Origin: an uncultured Methanobrevibacter sp. | GTDB taxonomy: Archaea; Methanobacteriota; Methanobacteria; Methanobacteriales; Methanobacteriaceae | Length of the DNA: 43,073 bases | NCBI RefSeq assembly: GCF_902769175.1 | Contig: NZ_CACXNW010000027.1 | Span: 1 to 43,073, forward strand | Direction of reading: 5' to 3' | Shown here: in pieces, positions 1-7,840 of the stretch | How positions within the stretch are numbered: position 1 is the first letter of the stretch | How the letters are laid out: each line of letters begins with the position of its first letter | Notes under the pieces: generated by a model | Told to the model about the DNA's origin: nothing | The model's input: only the letters and a program-made list of their open reading frames with translations | Database searches by the model: none | Program-made: the position numbers and the translations under genes

Positions 1-1008
1 TTTGCAGACAAAATCAATCTCATAATTTCCAACACACCCTATGGTTACTTCATATCCTCTCCTTAAAAGTTCAAAATAGACTATATTTTCCATTATTCTG
101 CTATTGTTAACCTGATTTCTGCCAATGCGCACTTGGTTAAAACCTTGATCAACACAATAATACTTTTCATTAATGGACAGTATTTTTTTGCCTTCCAAAT
201 CTTCCCTTTGGACTTTATACAAAAGACAAGCATTTGTAAGGTAATCCAAATAATTATAAATTGTTTTTGGTGAAACCTTGATTTTTTCTTTTGTGCGCAG
301 ATAATCTGAAATGCTTTTTGAAGAAACTATTTTTCCAGTGTTATCTAGGATAAAGTCAACTATTCTTGTAAGAAGACCAGCATCTCGAATATTGTATCTC
401 TCGATTATGTCCTTTAGGAATATTGAGTTGAAAATATCGTTCAGATATTCTGTTTTATCGATTTCAGATTCAAGAGACAGTAGAAATGGAAATCCTCCAT
501 AAATCAAATAATCTGCAAATGCCTTTTTATTGGGAGATGTTTTTTTATAGTCCAAATATTCCTTAAATGAAAATGGATACATTTTGATTTCCATATACCT
601 TCCAGCCAGATGAGTGGCCAGTTCACCAGACAATAATTTTGAATTGGAACCTGTTAGGTAGATATCACAGTCATAGTCTACACGGAAGCTGTTGATTGAC
701 TTTTCCCACTCGTCAACATTTTGAATTTCATCAAAGAACATGTAGATCTTACCATCAATGTCTTTTGTCAAATCTCCTACAAGCAGGTCCAGTTCACGAG
801 GATTTGAAACATTCCTATATTTTGCACTTTCAAAGTTGATGAGAAGAATATTTTCCTTGTCAATTCCTCTTTTAAGCAGTTCCTCTATGATTAAATTAAA
901 CATGTAAGATTTGCCGCAACGCCTTACACCAACAATGATCTTAATGATATCCTTATCAATTAATGAAGAAATTCTATTCAAATACAAATCTCTCTTTACC
1001 ATAACCAT
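1..1008 (-). CDS. AAA ATPase, DUF4143/archaeal ATPase type (3' end outside window)
   Basis: The reading frame stays open from an ATG at 1008 (or 1002) to the window edge, so the C-terminus is missing. A Walker A motif, GVRRCGKS, lies at residues 27-34. A hydrophobic strand ending FFDEIQ (DE at 93-94) is Walker B. The stretch LTGSNSKLLSGELATHLAGR is the sensor-like segment typical of this family. A winged-helix part (TIYNYLDYLTNACLLYKV) and the start of a nuclease-like DUF4143 region (ENIVYFELLRRGYEVTIG, EIDFVCK) follow. Family members are about 400-450 residues, so roughly 80-100 residues are off the edge. These proteins are common in archaeal accessory regions; their function is poorly known. 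It is a paralogue of the broken copy at 1528-2729. Confidence 0.88.
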   Translation of the reverse strand, partial: MVMVKRDLYLNRISSLIDKDIIKIIVGVRRCGKSYMFNLIIEELLKRGIDKENILLINFESAKYRNVSNPRELDLLVGDLTKDIDGKIYMFFDEIQNVDEWEKSINSFRVDYDCDIYLTGSNSKLLSGELATHLAGRYMEIKMYPFSFKEYLDYKKTSPNKKAFADYLIYGGFPFLLSLESEIDKTEYLNDIFNSIFLKDIIERYNIRDAGLLTRIVDFILDNTGKIVSSKSISDYLRTKEKIKVSPKTIYNYLDYLTNACLLYKVQREDLEGKKILSINEKYYCVDQGFNQVRIGRNQVNNSRIMENIVYFELLRRGYEVTIGCVGNYEIDFVCK

Positions 1009-1157
1009 ACTTATGAAATTATTAACATATAAGTTTATGTTTTTTAAAAAATAAAAATTATAAACATATATAAATATTGATTTTATAATAAAAAAATTAT
1101 TGTAGTATAAGTTAATAAAATTTAAAAATTAAAATTATTATATTATAAATCAACAAA

Positions 1158-1325
1158 TTAAAATAATCTGGTTTGTGTATCAATGAAACTAGGTTCATTG
1201 ACCTCCTTTACAACATCATCATCTTTAACATCCCCAATCAGCAACGGCGAATCAGGATTATGCAACTTTTGATTCCTTTTGACCAGCTTCATATTGGCGT
1301 TGGCATAATACACTTCAAATTATCT
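1158..1325 (-). pseudogene. C-terminal remnant of a transposase-like gene, copy 1
   Basis: No full ORF is present. Read on the minus strand to a TAA at 1158-1160, the segment encodes a coherent tail: YYANANMKLVKRNQKLHNP, then DSPLLIGDVKDDDVVKEV, then NEPSFIDTQTRLF. The GYxANAxxN-like opening resembles the end of the zinc ribbon in OrfB/TnpB-type transposases; that assignment is inference. Upstream of about 1325 the frame is lost. A related, more damaged copy lies at 2901-3060, at the same position relative to the second ATPase gene. Confidence 0.55.
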
Positions 1326-1421
1326 ACTACTTTTAGTGAAATTTGTCCCATACCCTACGAACAAAAAATGATTAAGAAGTAGTGGAATTATCTACTACTT
1401 TTTAGTGAATTTTGTTTCATA
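1318..1421. repeat. Two direct copies of a ~35 bp sequence, 68 bp apart
   Basis: The sequence AATTATCTACTACTTTT, followed by AGTGAA and a TTTGT stretch, occurs at 1318 and again at 1386. The second copy can also form a hairpin with AAGTAGT just upstream. Together with the transposase remnant this accounts for the gap 1009-1527; the rest is featureless AT-rich DNA. Confidence 0.6.
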
Positions 1422-1527
1422 TATAAAAACAAATATCATTTGTCACCAAAAAATTATTTAAAAACCAAAATTAGTTTATTAACTCAGAGTTGATAAACTC
1501 CCCAAAAGGATATGATGTCCAAAGATG

Positions 1528-2729
1528 TTAAATAACTTCATTATCCATTAAAAAATCAATCAAATTCAAATGAATAATTCATCATGAGACATGTCCCAAT
1601 CATCCAAAATTATTACATATTTTGGATAATTATCCGGAATATTTTTTAATGGTTTAAATTCTCTTTCAATAGTTTCTTCACTTGCCAATAAATAAGAAAC
1701 TTGAATGTAAATGGGTTTGTTTTGTTTTTTGCATACAAAATCCACTTCCAATTTATCAACTTTACCGATGGTTATTTCATATCCCCTTCTTAAAAGTTCT
1801 AAATAAACAATATTTTCGATTACGCGTGTGATATCCCGTTGATTGTTTCCTATTATCGCTTGTTTAAAGCCCAAATCACATAGATACTATTTTTCATCAT
1901 ATTTTAATATTTTTTTACCCTGTAAATCTTCACGTTTTACCTGATAAATCAAACATGCATTTTGAAAGAATTTAAGATAATTATAAATTGTATTTACAGA
2001 TAAGTTTACCATATCCTGCTTTAGCCTTTTATGAATTTTATTTGCGGAAAAAGGCTGGCTAATGTTATACATTACAAATCTCATAATCCTGTCCAACAAG
2101 TCAACATTTTTAACATTATTCCTTTGAATTATATCTTTAAGGACAATTGAATTGTATAAATCAATTAGAATTAATCTTTTATCATCACCCCGATAGTCAA
2201 ATGTTGAAGGCATGCCTCCCTCTTCCAAATATCTGTAAAAATGAGTTTTAAAATCAGAAGTAATTTCATTGTAATCAAGATATTCTCTAAAAGAAAATGG
2301 ATATATGTTTAATTCCACATAGCGGCCAGACAAATATGTGGCAAACTCGCCAGCCAATAATTTTGAGTTTGATCCAGTAATGTATATGTCATAATTTTCT
2401 TTTGCAAAGTAAGAATTGATTAATTTTTCCCATTGAGGAACAACCTGAATTTCATCAAAAAACAGATAAATTTTTCCATCAATATTTTCAGTTTTATCAG
2501 ATATGAACTCTTCAAGCTTTTTAATATTATCTATTTCAAAATAATCACTTAATTCAAAATTCATCCAAACAATATTTTCTTTAGGAATTCCATGTTTTAT
2601 TAATGAATCTATAATTTGTTTTAATATGGTTGACTTGCCGGAACGTCTTGTTCCTATTAAAACCTTAATAATGTGTTTATTTACAAAAGGATTGATTTTA
2701 TCAATATAATCTTCTCTTTGAATAATCAT
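1528..2729 (-). pseudogene. AAA ATPase, DUF4143 type, broken by an amber stop and a frameshift
   Basis: The open part (ATG at 2729 preferred; GTGAT just upstream) carries Walker A GTRRSGKS and Walker B FFDEIQ. It aligns closely with the gene at 1-1008. After ...KILKYDEK the frame meets TAG at about 1884-1886, exactly where the paralogue has a tyrosine codon (NEKYYCVDQG). The same frame then continues with LCDLGFKQAIIGNNQ and a DUF4143 region. A second lesion lies near 1566-1580: the frame stops after HDELFI, while the next frame continues as IHLNLIDFLMDNEVI to a TAA at 1528-1530, the usual end of this family. Two independent lesions argue for a real pseudogene. Amber readthrough is not supported, since nothing here suggests pyrrolysine use. 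Confidence 0.85.
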
Positions 2730-2783
2730 TAAAATCACACTTCTTTTTATAATTATTAATTTATCATAACAATAATATAAAGT

Positions 2784-2879
2784 TTTCAGTATATTGAAAA
2801 GAGAATAATAAATTCAATATTATTTTCAGTTAAATGAAAACTAAAGTGAAAATTATAAAAAAATTTCAAACCAATGAAA
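2784..2879. promoter_or_regulatory. Three TTTCA-N6-TGAAA inverted repeats exactly 40 bp apart
   Basis: TTTCAGTATATTGAAA starts at 2784, TTTCAGTTAAATGAAA at 2824 and TTTCAAACCAATGAAA at 2864. The arms are identical, the inner six bases differ, and the start-to-start distance is 40 bp both times. They lie upstream of the ATPase pseudogene start (2729, minus) and before the transposase remnant. They could be operator sites on one face of the helix, or a decayed 40-bp tandem repeat; the sequence between them is only weakly alike. Confidence 0.55.
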
Positions 2880-2900
2880 ATAAATATGAAAGCGCACAAA

Positions 2901-3060
2901 TCAAATTAATCTTTGTTGGACATCAATGAAACTTGGCTCATTGACTTCCTTTACAAGATTACTCTCTTTAACCTCCCAATCAGAATGACGAATCAGGATT
3001 ATGCAACTTCTGGTTCTTTTTGACCCGCTTCATGTTGCTGTTGGCATAATGCAATAGAAA
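2901..3060 (-). pseudogene. C-terminal remnant of the same transposase-like gene, copy 2 (frameshifted)
   Basis: The minus strand encodes LHYANSNMKRVKKNQKLHNP then DSSF and a stop. After a one-base shift it reads DWEVKESNLVKEVNEPSFID then VQQRLI and a TGA at 2901-2903. It matches the remnant at 1158-1325 along its length, including the NEPSFID end. It sits about 170 bp before the ATPase pseudogene start, as copy 1 sits about 150 bp before the first ATPase. This suggests the whole transposase-tail plus ATPase unit was duplicated. Confidence 0.55.
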
Positions 3061-3119
3061 TTGTCCAATTTGTTCGCAAATATTAAACAATAATTATCCC
3101 TCCAACAAAATTACTAACT

Positions 3120-3133
3120 CTTTACATGTAAAG
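3120..3133. promoter_or_regulatory. Perfect 14-bp palindrome, probable MarR operator 1
   Basis: CTTTACATGTAAAG is its own reverse complement. It lies just upstream of the TATA box at 3134-3143. With the identical site at 3157-3170 it forms a larger inverted arrangement, because AACT precedes the first site and AGTT follows the second. Confidence 0.75.
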
Positions 3134-3143
3134 ATTTATATAT
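3134..3143 (+). promoter_or_regulatory. TATA box of the MarR-MATE cluster
   Basis: TTTATATATA lies between the two palindromes and about 40 bp before the ATG at 3182. Transcription would therefore start near the second palindrome. A repressor on both sites would cover the promoter on both sides. Confidence 0.6.
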
Positions 3144-3156
3144 AACCACAACAATA

Positions 3157-3170
3157 CTTTACATGTAAAG
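3157..3170. promoter_or_regulatory. Perfect 14-bp palindrome, probable MarR operator 2
   Basis: This is a second copy of CTTTACATGTAAAG, 37 bp from the first, falling at the expected transcription start of the MarR gene. The paired arrangement fits autoregulation by the MarR-type protein encoded immediately downstream. Confidence 0.75.
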
Positions 3171-3181
3171 AGTTGGTTGAT

Positions 3182-3651
3182 ATGATTTACACACATGTGA
3201 TTGATGAGCTAAAAAAAATCGACGAAAGCAATTTAGATATTACTGCAACATTTGCAATGATTAAACGTTCATACATACGATATCTTGACCATAAGATAAA
3301 TGACATGAATATAACCTCTGGTGAGGTCCCATTTCTTTTTGTTTTAAACGAACATGACAAAATCACACAAAAAGAATTATCCTATTCCCTTAGAACAAGT
3401 GAAAGACTTACCACACGTGTTTTAAAAAGTATTGAAGAAAAAGGATATGTTACAAGAGAAGTGGACAAAAAAACAAAAGACGAAAAATCATCACAATAAC
3501 TCCAAAAGGACAAGAGAGTGCAACAAAGATAAAAAAATACCAAAAAGAATGGGAAAATAAAGTCTTTGAATTTTTAACAGACAATGAATTCAATGAATTC
3601 AAATCCATTCTAAAAAACAGTTTAATAAAAAGCATAGAGATAGAAAAATGA
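3182..3651 (+). pseudogene. MarR-family transcriptional regulator, one-base frameshift
   Basis: From ATG 3182 the first frame encodes a MarR winged helix (ITQKELSYSLRTSERLTTRV, then LKSIEEKGYVTREVDKK). It runs into a wrong frame after a seven-A tract near 3467 and stops at 3499. The next frame continues as KRRKIITITPKGQESATKIK and so on to IEIEK and a TGA at 3649-3651, as in intact MarR proteins (about 156 residues). The stop overlaps the ATG of the MATE gene (ATGA), so the two were co-translated. The upstream TTG at 3173 lies in the operator region and is a less likely start. The lesion could be real decay, slippage in the A-tract, or a sequencing error. Confidence 0.85.
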
Positions 3652-5029
3652 CTGAACAAAACCCTATGGGATACAAACCCATCCCCAAACTGCTTTTAAC
3701 GCTGACAATACCTGCAATTATTGCAAACCTGACCAATGCACTATACAATATAATCGACCAGATATTCATCGGACAGGGAATAGGATATCTTGGAAACGCT
3801 GCAACAAACATTGCTTTTCCACTATCAACAATTTGTCTTGCAATAGCTCTTTTAATAGGTCTTGGATCATCAGCCACATTTAGCCTAGAGCTTGGAAAGG
3901 GAAATATTGAAACGTCAAGAAAGACCGTTGGAACAGCAGCTTCAACAATACTGGTAACTGGAGTGTTATTGCAATCCTTGTAATAATCTTTCTAAAACCC
4001 TTGATGCTGCTTTTCGGAGCAACTCCCGAAGTGTTGGAATATGCTATGATATACAGTGGAATTACCTCTATTGGAATACCATTTACTATTCTGACTTCAG
4101 GGAAGAACCAGATAATCCGATCAGACGGGCATGCAACATATGCAATGGCATCTGTAATAGTCGGAGCGATATTGAACATAATACTTGATTATATCCTCAT
4201 TTTTCCATTGAATATGGGAATAACAGGTGCGGCTATTGCAACTGTAGCAAGTCAAGTCACATCCGCTTTAATGGTAATCGCATATCTTCCACGCTTTGAA
4301 TTCGTAAAACTTAAGATGACAGATTTCATACCTGATATGAAAATTCTCGCATCAGTGTTTGCACTGGGATTGAACGGACTGATTTTTCAGCTTGGAAATG
4401 TTCTCATCCAAATTGTAAGCAACAACCTATTGAACATTTACGGTGCTGCAAGCATATACGGAAACAATATCCCAATTGCAGTTGCAGGAATCGTATTTAA
4501 AATCAATGTAATATTTACAACAATAATAATCGGATTATACCATGGAAGCCATCCAATAATAGGATATAGCTATGGTGCAAAATTATATGGTCGTGTTCGT
4601 GAAACGTTCAAGCTGGTTTTAAAGATTGCAGTAATCGTTTCGGTTGCATTCTGGATAGTTTTCCAGATATTTCCAAGTCAGATTATTTCGCTTTTTGGAA
4701 GCGGGAACGAACTTTATATGGAGTTTGCAGTAAAATACATGCGCATATTCCTGTTTTTCGTATTCATCAACGGGGTCCAAATTGCCTGTTCAAACTTTTT
4801 CCAGGCGATTGGAAATGCGAAAAAGGGAATCATTTTATCCTTAACCAAACAGATTATAATTTTATTGCCCCTTCTAGTCATACTGCCTATGTTCATGGGC
4901 CTTGACGGAATAATATATGCAACCCCAATAACAGATTTAATAGCTTTTCTGCTAGCCATATTTTTAATATACAATGAACTTAAGAAAATGCCTGAAGGTG
5001 ATGTGAATGTTTACACAGCAACAGATTGA
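3648..5029 (+). pseudogene. MATE-family multidrug efflux transporter, frameshifted
   Basis: The first 111 residues (LLLTLTIPAIIANLTNALYN, IIDQIFIGQGIGYLGNAATN) are a typical MATE N-terminus and stop at 3983. In another frame the protein resumes as GVIAILVIIFLKPLMLLFGA and runs to 5029, so a one-base indel lies near 3963. The combined length of about 460 residues matches the family, and the second half keeps its membrane segments. Intact members export cationic drugs by Na+ or H+ antiport. The gene is translationally coupled to the MarR gene and overlaps DUF2316 by 23 bp. Confidence 0.87.
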
Positions 5030-5306
5030 AAAGACAAAAAACGAATTAGAGGAAAACTTCAAAAAAACAAATTTGACAATTGATGGAATTGCAGATGAAC
5101 TAAAATGCTCCCCAGAATATTTGAAAAGGTTTTTTAACCTAAATTCTTTAAGAATAGAAGATCCGTGGATTTTAAGAAATTTCCTCATAGATTATTTAAC
5201 TCAGAACAATACTGAGATAACTCCATTTACGGCACTTGTTGGAAACTGTGAAGATTACATATTTTTAGATTCAACATACATTAATAACGGTGAAATAATA
5301 GAATAA
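5007..5306 (+). CDS. DUF2316 family protein
   Basis: This 99-residue protein of unknown function has a helix-turn-helix-like N-terminal half (LTIDGIADELKCSPEYLKRF) followed by RIEDPWILRNFLIDYL, the pattern I associate with DUF2316. The start follows a good AAGGTGATG site and overlaps the MATE gene end by 23 bp, so it belongs to the same transcription unit. Small putative DNA-binding proteins of this family are often found beside MarR or efflux genes. Its frame is intact although its upstream and downstream neighbours are broken. Membership in DUF2316 is from pattern recall, not a search. Confidence 0.65.
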   Translation: MFTQQQIEKTKNELEENFKKTNLTIDGIADELKCSPEYLKRFFNLNSLRIEDPWILRNFLIDYLTQNNTEITPFTALVGNCEDYIFLDSTYINNGEIIE

Positions 5307-5320
5307 ATAATTGTGATATC

Positions 5321-6246
5321 ATGTATTATCAAATTAATAATGTTTTGGAGGAATCTTGCGAAAACTGTATTAAAAATAATGAAACACAATTCATTGCAGT
5401 ATTGACCCCTGATGAATGGATGAAAACAAAAAACAGCTTCGATATGGGCATAGACATCGAACCTTTAAATGAGGAGATTCTTTCAAGCGAGGCAAAAGTG
5501 AATTACGATTCAATTACAGGGACATTCTCAATACCTGACAGACATGATTTTGAAAAATCCCCAACAACATTCGCATTCGCACTTGATGAGAAAGGGATTG
5601 TCTTCATTGATGATAGTGAAAACATGAATGAAATAATATCAAATATCCAAAATTCCAAAAAATGGAGATTGCCTAGCCTTGAGAGATTCCTGTACGATTT
5701 TTTGAATCAGATAACCAAAGATGACTTAAAACTTTTGAAATCATATGAACTTGAACTGGGCAATATGGAACTGGCAATCCTTAATGAAGATTCCTCCCTA
5801 ACATCAGATAGGGTTTATGAGATTAGAAGCAACATTCGTGATTTGAGAAACCATTACGAGGAACTGATTGATATTGCGCAGGTTTTTGAAGCCAACGAAA
5901 ACAAGTTCTTCAAGGAAGAGAACTTAAGGTATTTCAACATTTATCTAAATCATTTGGATCGCTTGTATGAGACTGCATCATCAATCAGAGATTATACCAT
6001 GCAAATCCGGGATTTGTATAAGATGCATCTTGATATCAAGCAGAACAATATCATGACAATTTTGACAGCCGTTACAACCATCTTCATGCCGTTGACTCTT
6101 ATTGTGGGATGGTATGGTATGAATTTCAAGTATATGCCAGAATAGAATTTGGATGGGCATATCCAATGGTTTTTGTTGTATCTTTAATAATTTTAGTTGG
6201 AGGAATATTATACTTTAAAAGGAAAAATGGTTATAATAGATTATAA
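5321..6246 (+). pseudogene. CorA-family divalent cation transporter, frameshifted at the GMN motif
   Basis: The protein has the long cytoplasmic alpha/beta and coiled-coil region of CorA (DFLNQITKDDLKLLKSYELE, LRDLRNHYEELIDIAQVF-like helices). The first membrane helix ends in the family signature YGMNF (IVGWYGMNFKYMPE). It then meets TAG at 6143-6145. A one-base shift restores the expected end, EFGWAYPMVFVVSLIILVGG and so on, giving the second membrane helix, a basic tail and a TAA at 6244-6246. Without that helix the channel should not assemble. The total of about 308 residues is normal for the family, which transports Mg2+, Co2+ or Ni2+. Confidence 0.85.
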
Positions 6247-6248
6247 CC
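6229..6248. terminator. Hairpin between the two convergent operons
   Basis: GGTTATAA-TAGA-TTATAACC is a perfect 8-bp stem with a 4-base loop. It spans the end of the CorA gene and the last bases before the convergent SDR gene (stop at 6250). It could limit read-through in both directions. Confidence 0.4.
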
Positions 6249-6249
6249 A

Positions 6250-7008
6250 TTAAATTAACATTGTGCTTCCGCCATCAATGAAAATGATTTGTCCGGTACA
6301 GTAGTTGGATGCATCACTTGCAAAGTAGATTAAAATTCCATCTAAATCACCGTCACGACCCGGGCGTTTAAATGGGATTCTTGCAAGAGATTCCCTTCCG
6401 AAATCGGTTTCAAATGAGTCTCGAGTCAGTTCTGTTTCAAATACGCCGGGTGCAATTGCATTTACAGTCACATTATATGGTGCCAAATCTGCTGCAAGAC
6501 CTCTTGTGAAGTTCACTACAGCTCCTTTTGATGCATAGTATGCAATATTACCTTCAGATGCAAATCTTCCACCGATTGATGCAGTATTGATTATTTTACC
6601 ATAACATTGTTCTTTCATAATCTTTCCAACTTCACGACTCATGATAAACATTCCGCGAATGTTGGTGTCCATTGTAGCATCCCACATTTCTGTTGTGAAT
6701 GTAAAAAAATCATTGAAAATGTCACTTCCTGCATTATTACACAAAATATCGATTCTTTTGAATTCATTTTTAACTGTTGCAACACAGTTCAATATGCTTT
6801 CTTCATCAGTTACATCACATGGAACTGCAATGCATTCAACGCCAATTTCTTCAATTTCTTTTTTTAGTTCTTCTAGTTTTTCCACTCTTCTTGCTGAAAT
6901 TGCAACATTTGCTCCGAATCTTGCAAGAGCTTTTGCAAATTGCTTTCCAAGTCCTGAAGATGCACCCACAACAAGTGCATTTTTTCCACTTAAGTCAAAC
7001 ATGTCCAT
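6250..7008 (-). CDS. Short-chain dehydrogenase/reductase (SDR)
   Basis: This is a classical SDR of 252 residues, an NAD(P)-dependent oxidoreductase of unknown substrate. Visible motifs are the nucleotide-binding GASSGLG (15-21), NNAG, the catalytic serine in TASIGG (about S144), YYASK (Tyr157 and Lys161) and IAPGVFETE. It resembles 3-oxoacyl-ACP reductase or gluconate 5-dehydrogenase types. The ATG at 7008 follows GATGAT, whereas the GTG at 7035 lies inside the upstream gene. It is the last gene of the MarR-MFS-SDR-SDR operon, 4 bp after its neighbour. Confidence 0.9.
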   Translation of the reverse strand: MDMFDLSGKNALVVGASSGLGKQFAKALARFGANVAISARRVEKLEELKKEIEEIGVECIAVPCDVTDEESILNCVATVKNEFKRIDILCNNAGSDIFNDFFTFTTEMWDATMDTNIRGMFIMSREVGKIMKEQCYGKIINTASIGGRFASEGNIAYYASKGAVVNFTRGLAADLAPYNVTVNAIAPGVFETELTRDSFETDFGRESLARIPFKRPGRDGDLDGILIYFASDASNYCTGQIIFIDGGSTMLI

Positions 7009-7012
7009 ATTA

Positions 7013-7840
7013 TCATCTTCTAACAATTTTTTCACTTAAATCCCATAATTCATTTGAATTATAATCATTATACGATAAATCTGAAGTCTTTTTAGTATTT
7101 GTACTTCTGTCAAAGTAACATCCACTTTCAGATAAATCAGTTTCAATAACTAATTTTGCATATGCATCAGATGAGGTTTTTAAATCACCCAATCTCTCAG
7201 GCATAGTGCGCTTTACAAATTCGATTGAAAGTCTATTTATTTTCATCAGATTTGTCTTCATTAATCCTGGGTTAAATGCATTGACTGATATGTCAGTTTT
7301 TTTGGCCAATTCATAAACAAAATATAAATTGCACAGTTTTGAATATGAATAACGTGCTGGGCTTTTTGCCAATTTTTCATCAGGATATGCGAGTTTTTGA
7401 GCTCCAATCCAATCAATTCCCCTTGGCGGATCATGCATATCACTGCTTGTAACAAATATCCTATCTGTAATTTTGTCAAGTAAGAGATCAGTGAGTAGAA
7501 AATGTCCTAAATGGTTTGTTGCAAAAACGATATCCACTCCATCTTCACTCAACCCTGTAGATTCTCCGCTGATTCCGGCATTACATAATAGCGCATAGAT
7601 TTCATCATACTCCAGATTTTCTGTAAAATTTCTAACTGAACTTAAACTAGACACGTCCAGCTGCGCCACATCCACATTAGGATTTCCAGTTTCCCCACTT
7701 ATTCTATTACGAGCAATCTCTGCTTTTTGGAGGTTTCTGCATGCTAAAATAACATTAAAATCATCTGATGAATTGGCAACTTTCCAGGCGGTTTCATATC
7801 CCAACCCTGAATTTCCTCCAGTAATTATGACATTTTTCAT
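7013..7840 (-). CDS. Short-chain dehydrogenase, protochlorophyllide-reductase-like
   Basis: This 275-residue SDR has the TGxxxGxG motif at 7-14 (TGGNSGLG), CNAG instead of NNAG (86-89), and YSYSK with Tyr164 and Lys168. The overall pattern (TNHLGHFLLTDLLLDKITDR, IFVTSSDMHDP) is that of the retinol dehydrogenase and light-dependent protochlorophyllide reductase branch. Chlorophyll synthesis is not implied; such proteins reduce varied carbonyl compounds. The ATG directly abuts the stop of the MFS gene, so the two are presumably cotranscribed and translationally coupled. Confidence 0.88.
   Translation of the reverse strand: MKNVIITGGNSGLGYETAWKVANSSDDFNVILACRNLQKAEIARNRISGETGNPNVDVAQLDVSSLSSVRNFTENLEYDEIYALLCNAGISGESTGLSEDGVDIVFATNHLGHFLLTDLLLDKITDRIFVTSSDMHDPPRGIDWIGAQKLAYPDEKLAKSPARYSYSKLCNLYFVYELAKKTDISVNAFNPGLMKTNLMKINRLSIEFVKRTMPERLGDLKTSSDAYAKLVIETDLSESGCYFDRSTNTKKTSDLSYNDYNSNELWDLSEKIVRR

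Noticed and set aside
1173..1382. Plus-strand 69-codon ORF
   Set aside because: It lies antisense to the transposase-tail remnant, whose minus-strand reading has a recognisable duplicate at 2901-3060.
1528..2729. Pyrrolysine-type readthrough of TAG in the ATPase gene
   Set aside because: A second, frameshifting lesion is present at the C-terminus, and nothing in the window points to pyrrolysine use.
3467..3480. Programmed frameshifting in the MarR gene
   Set aside because: There is an A7 run, but no downstream stem or conserved slip motif is evident. Neighbouring genes carry ordinary indels, so decay or sequencing error is simpler.
3599..4179. Minus-strand ORFs of 92 and 99 codons
   Set aside because: They are antisense shadows of the MATE pseudogene; the plus-strand frames match the family.
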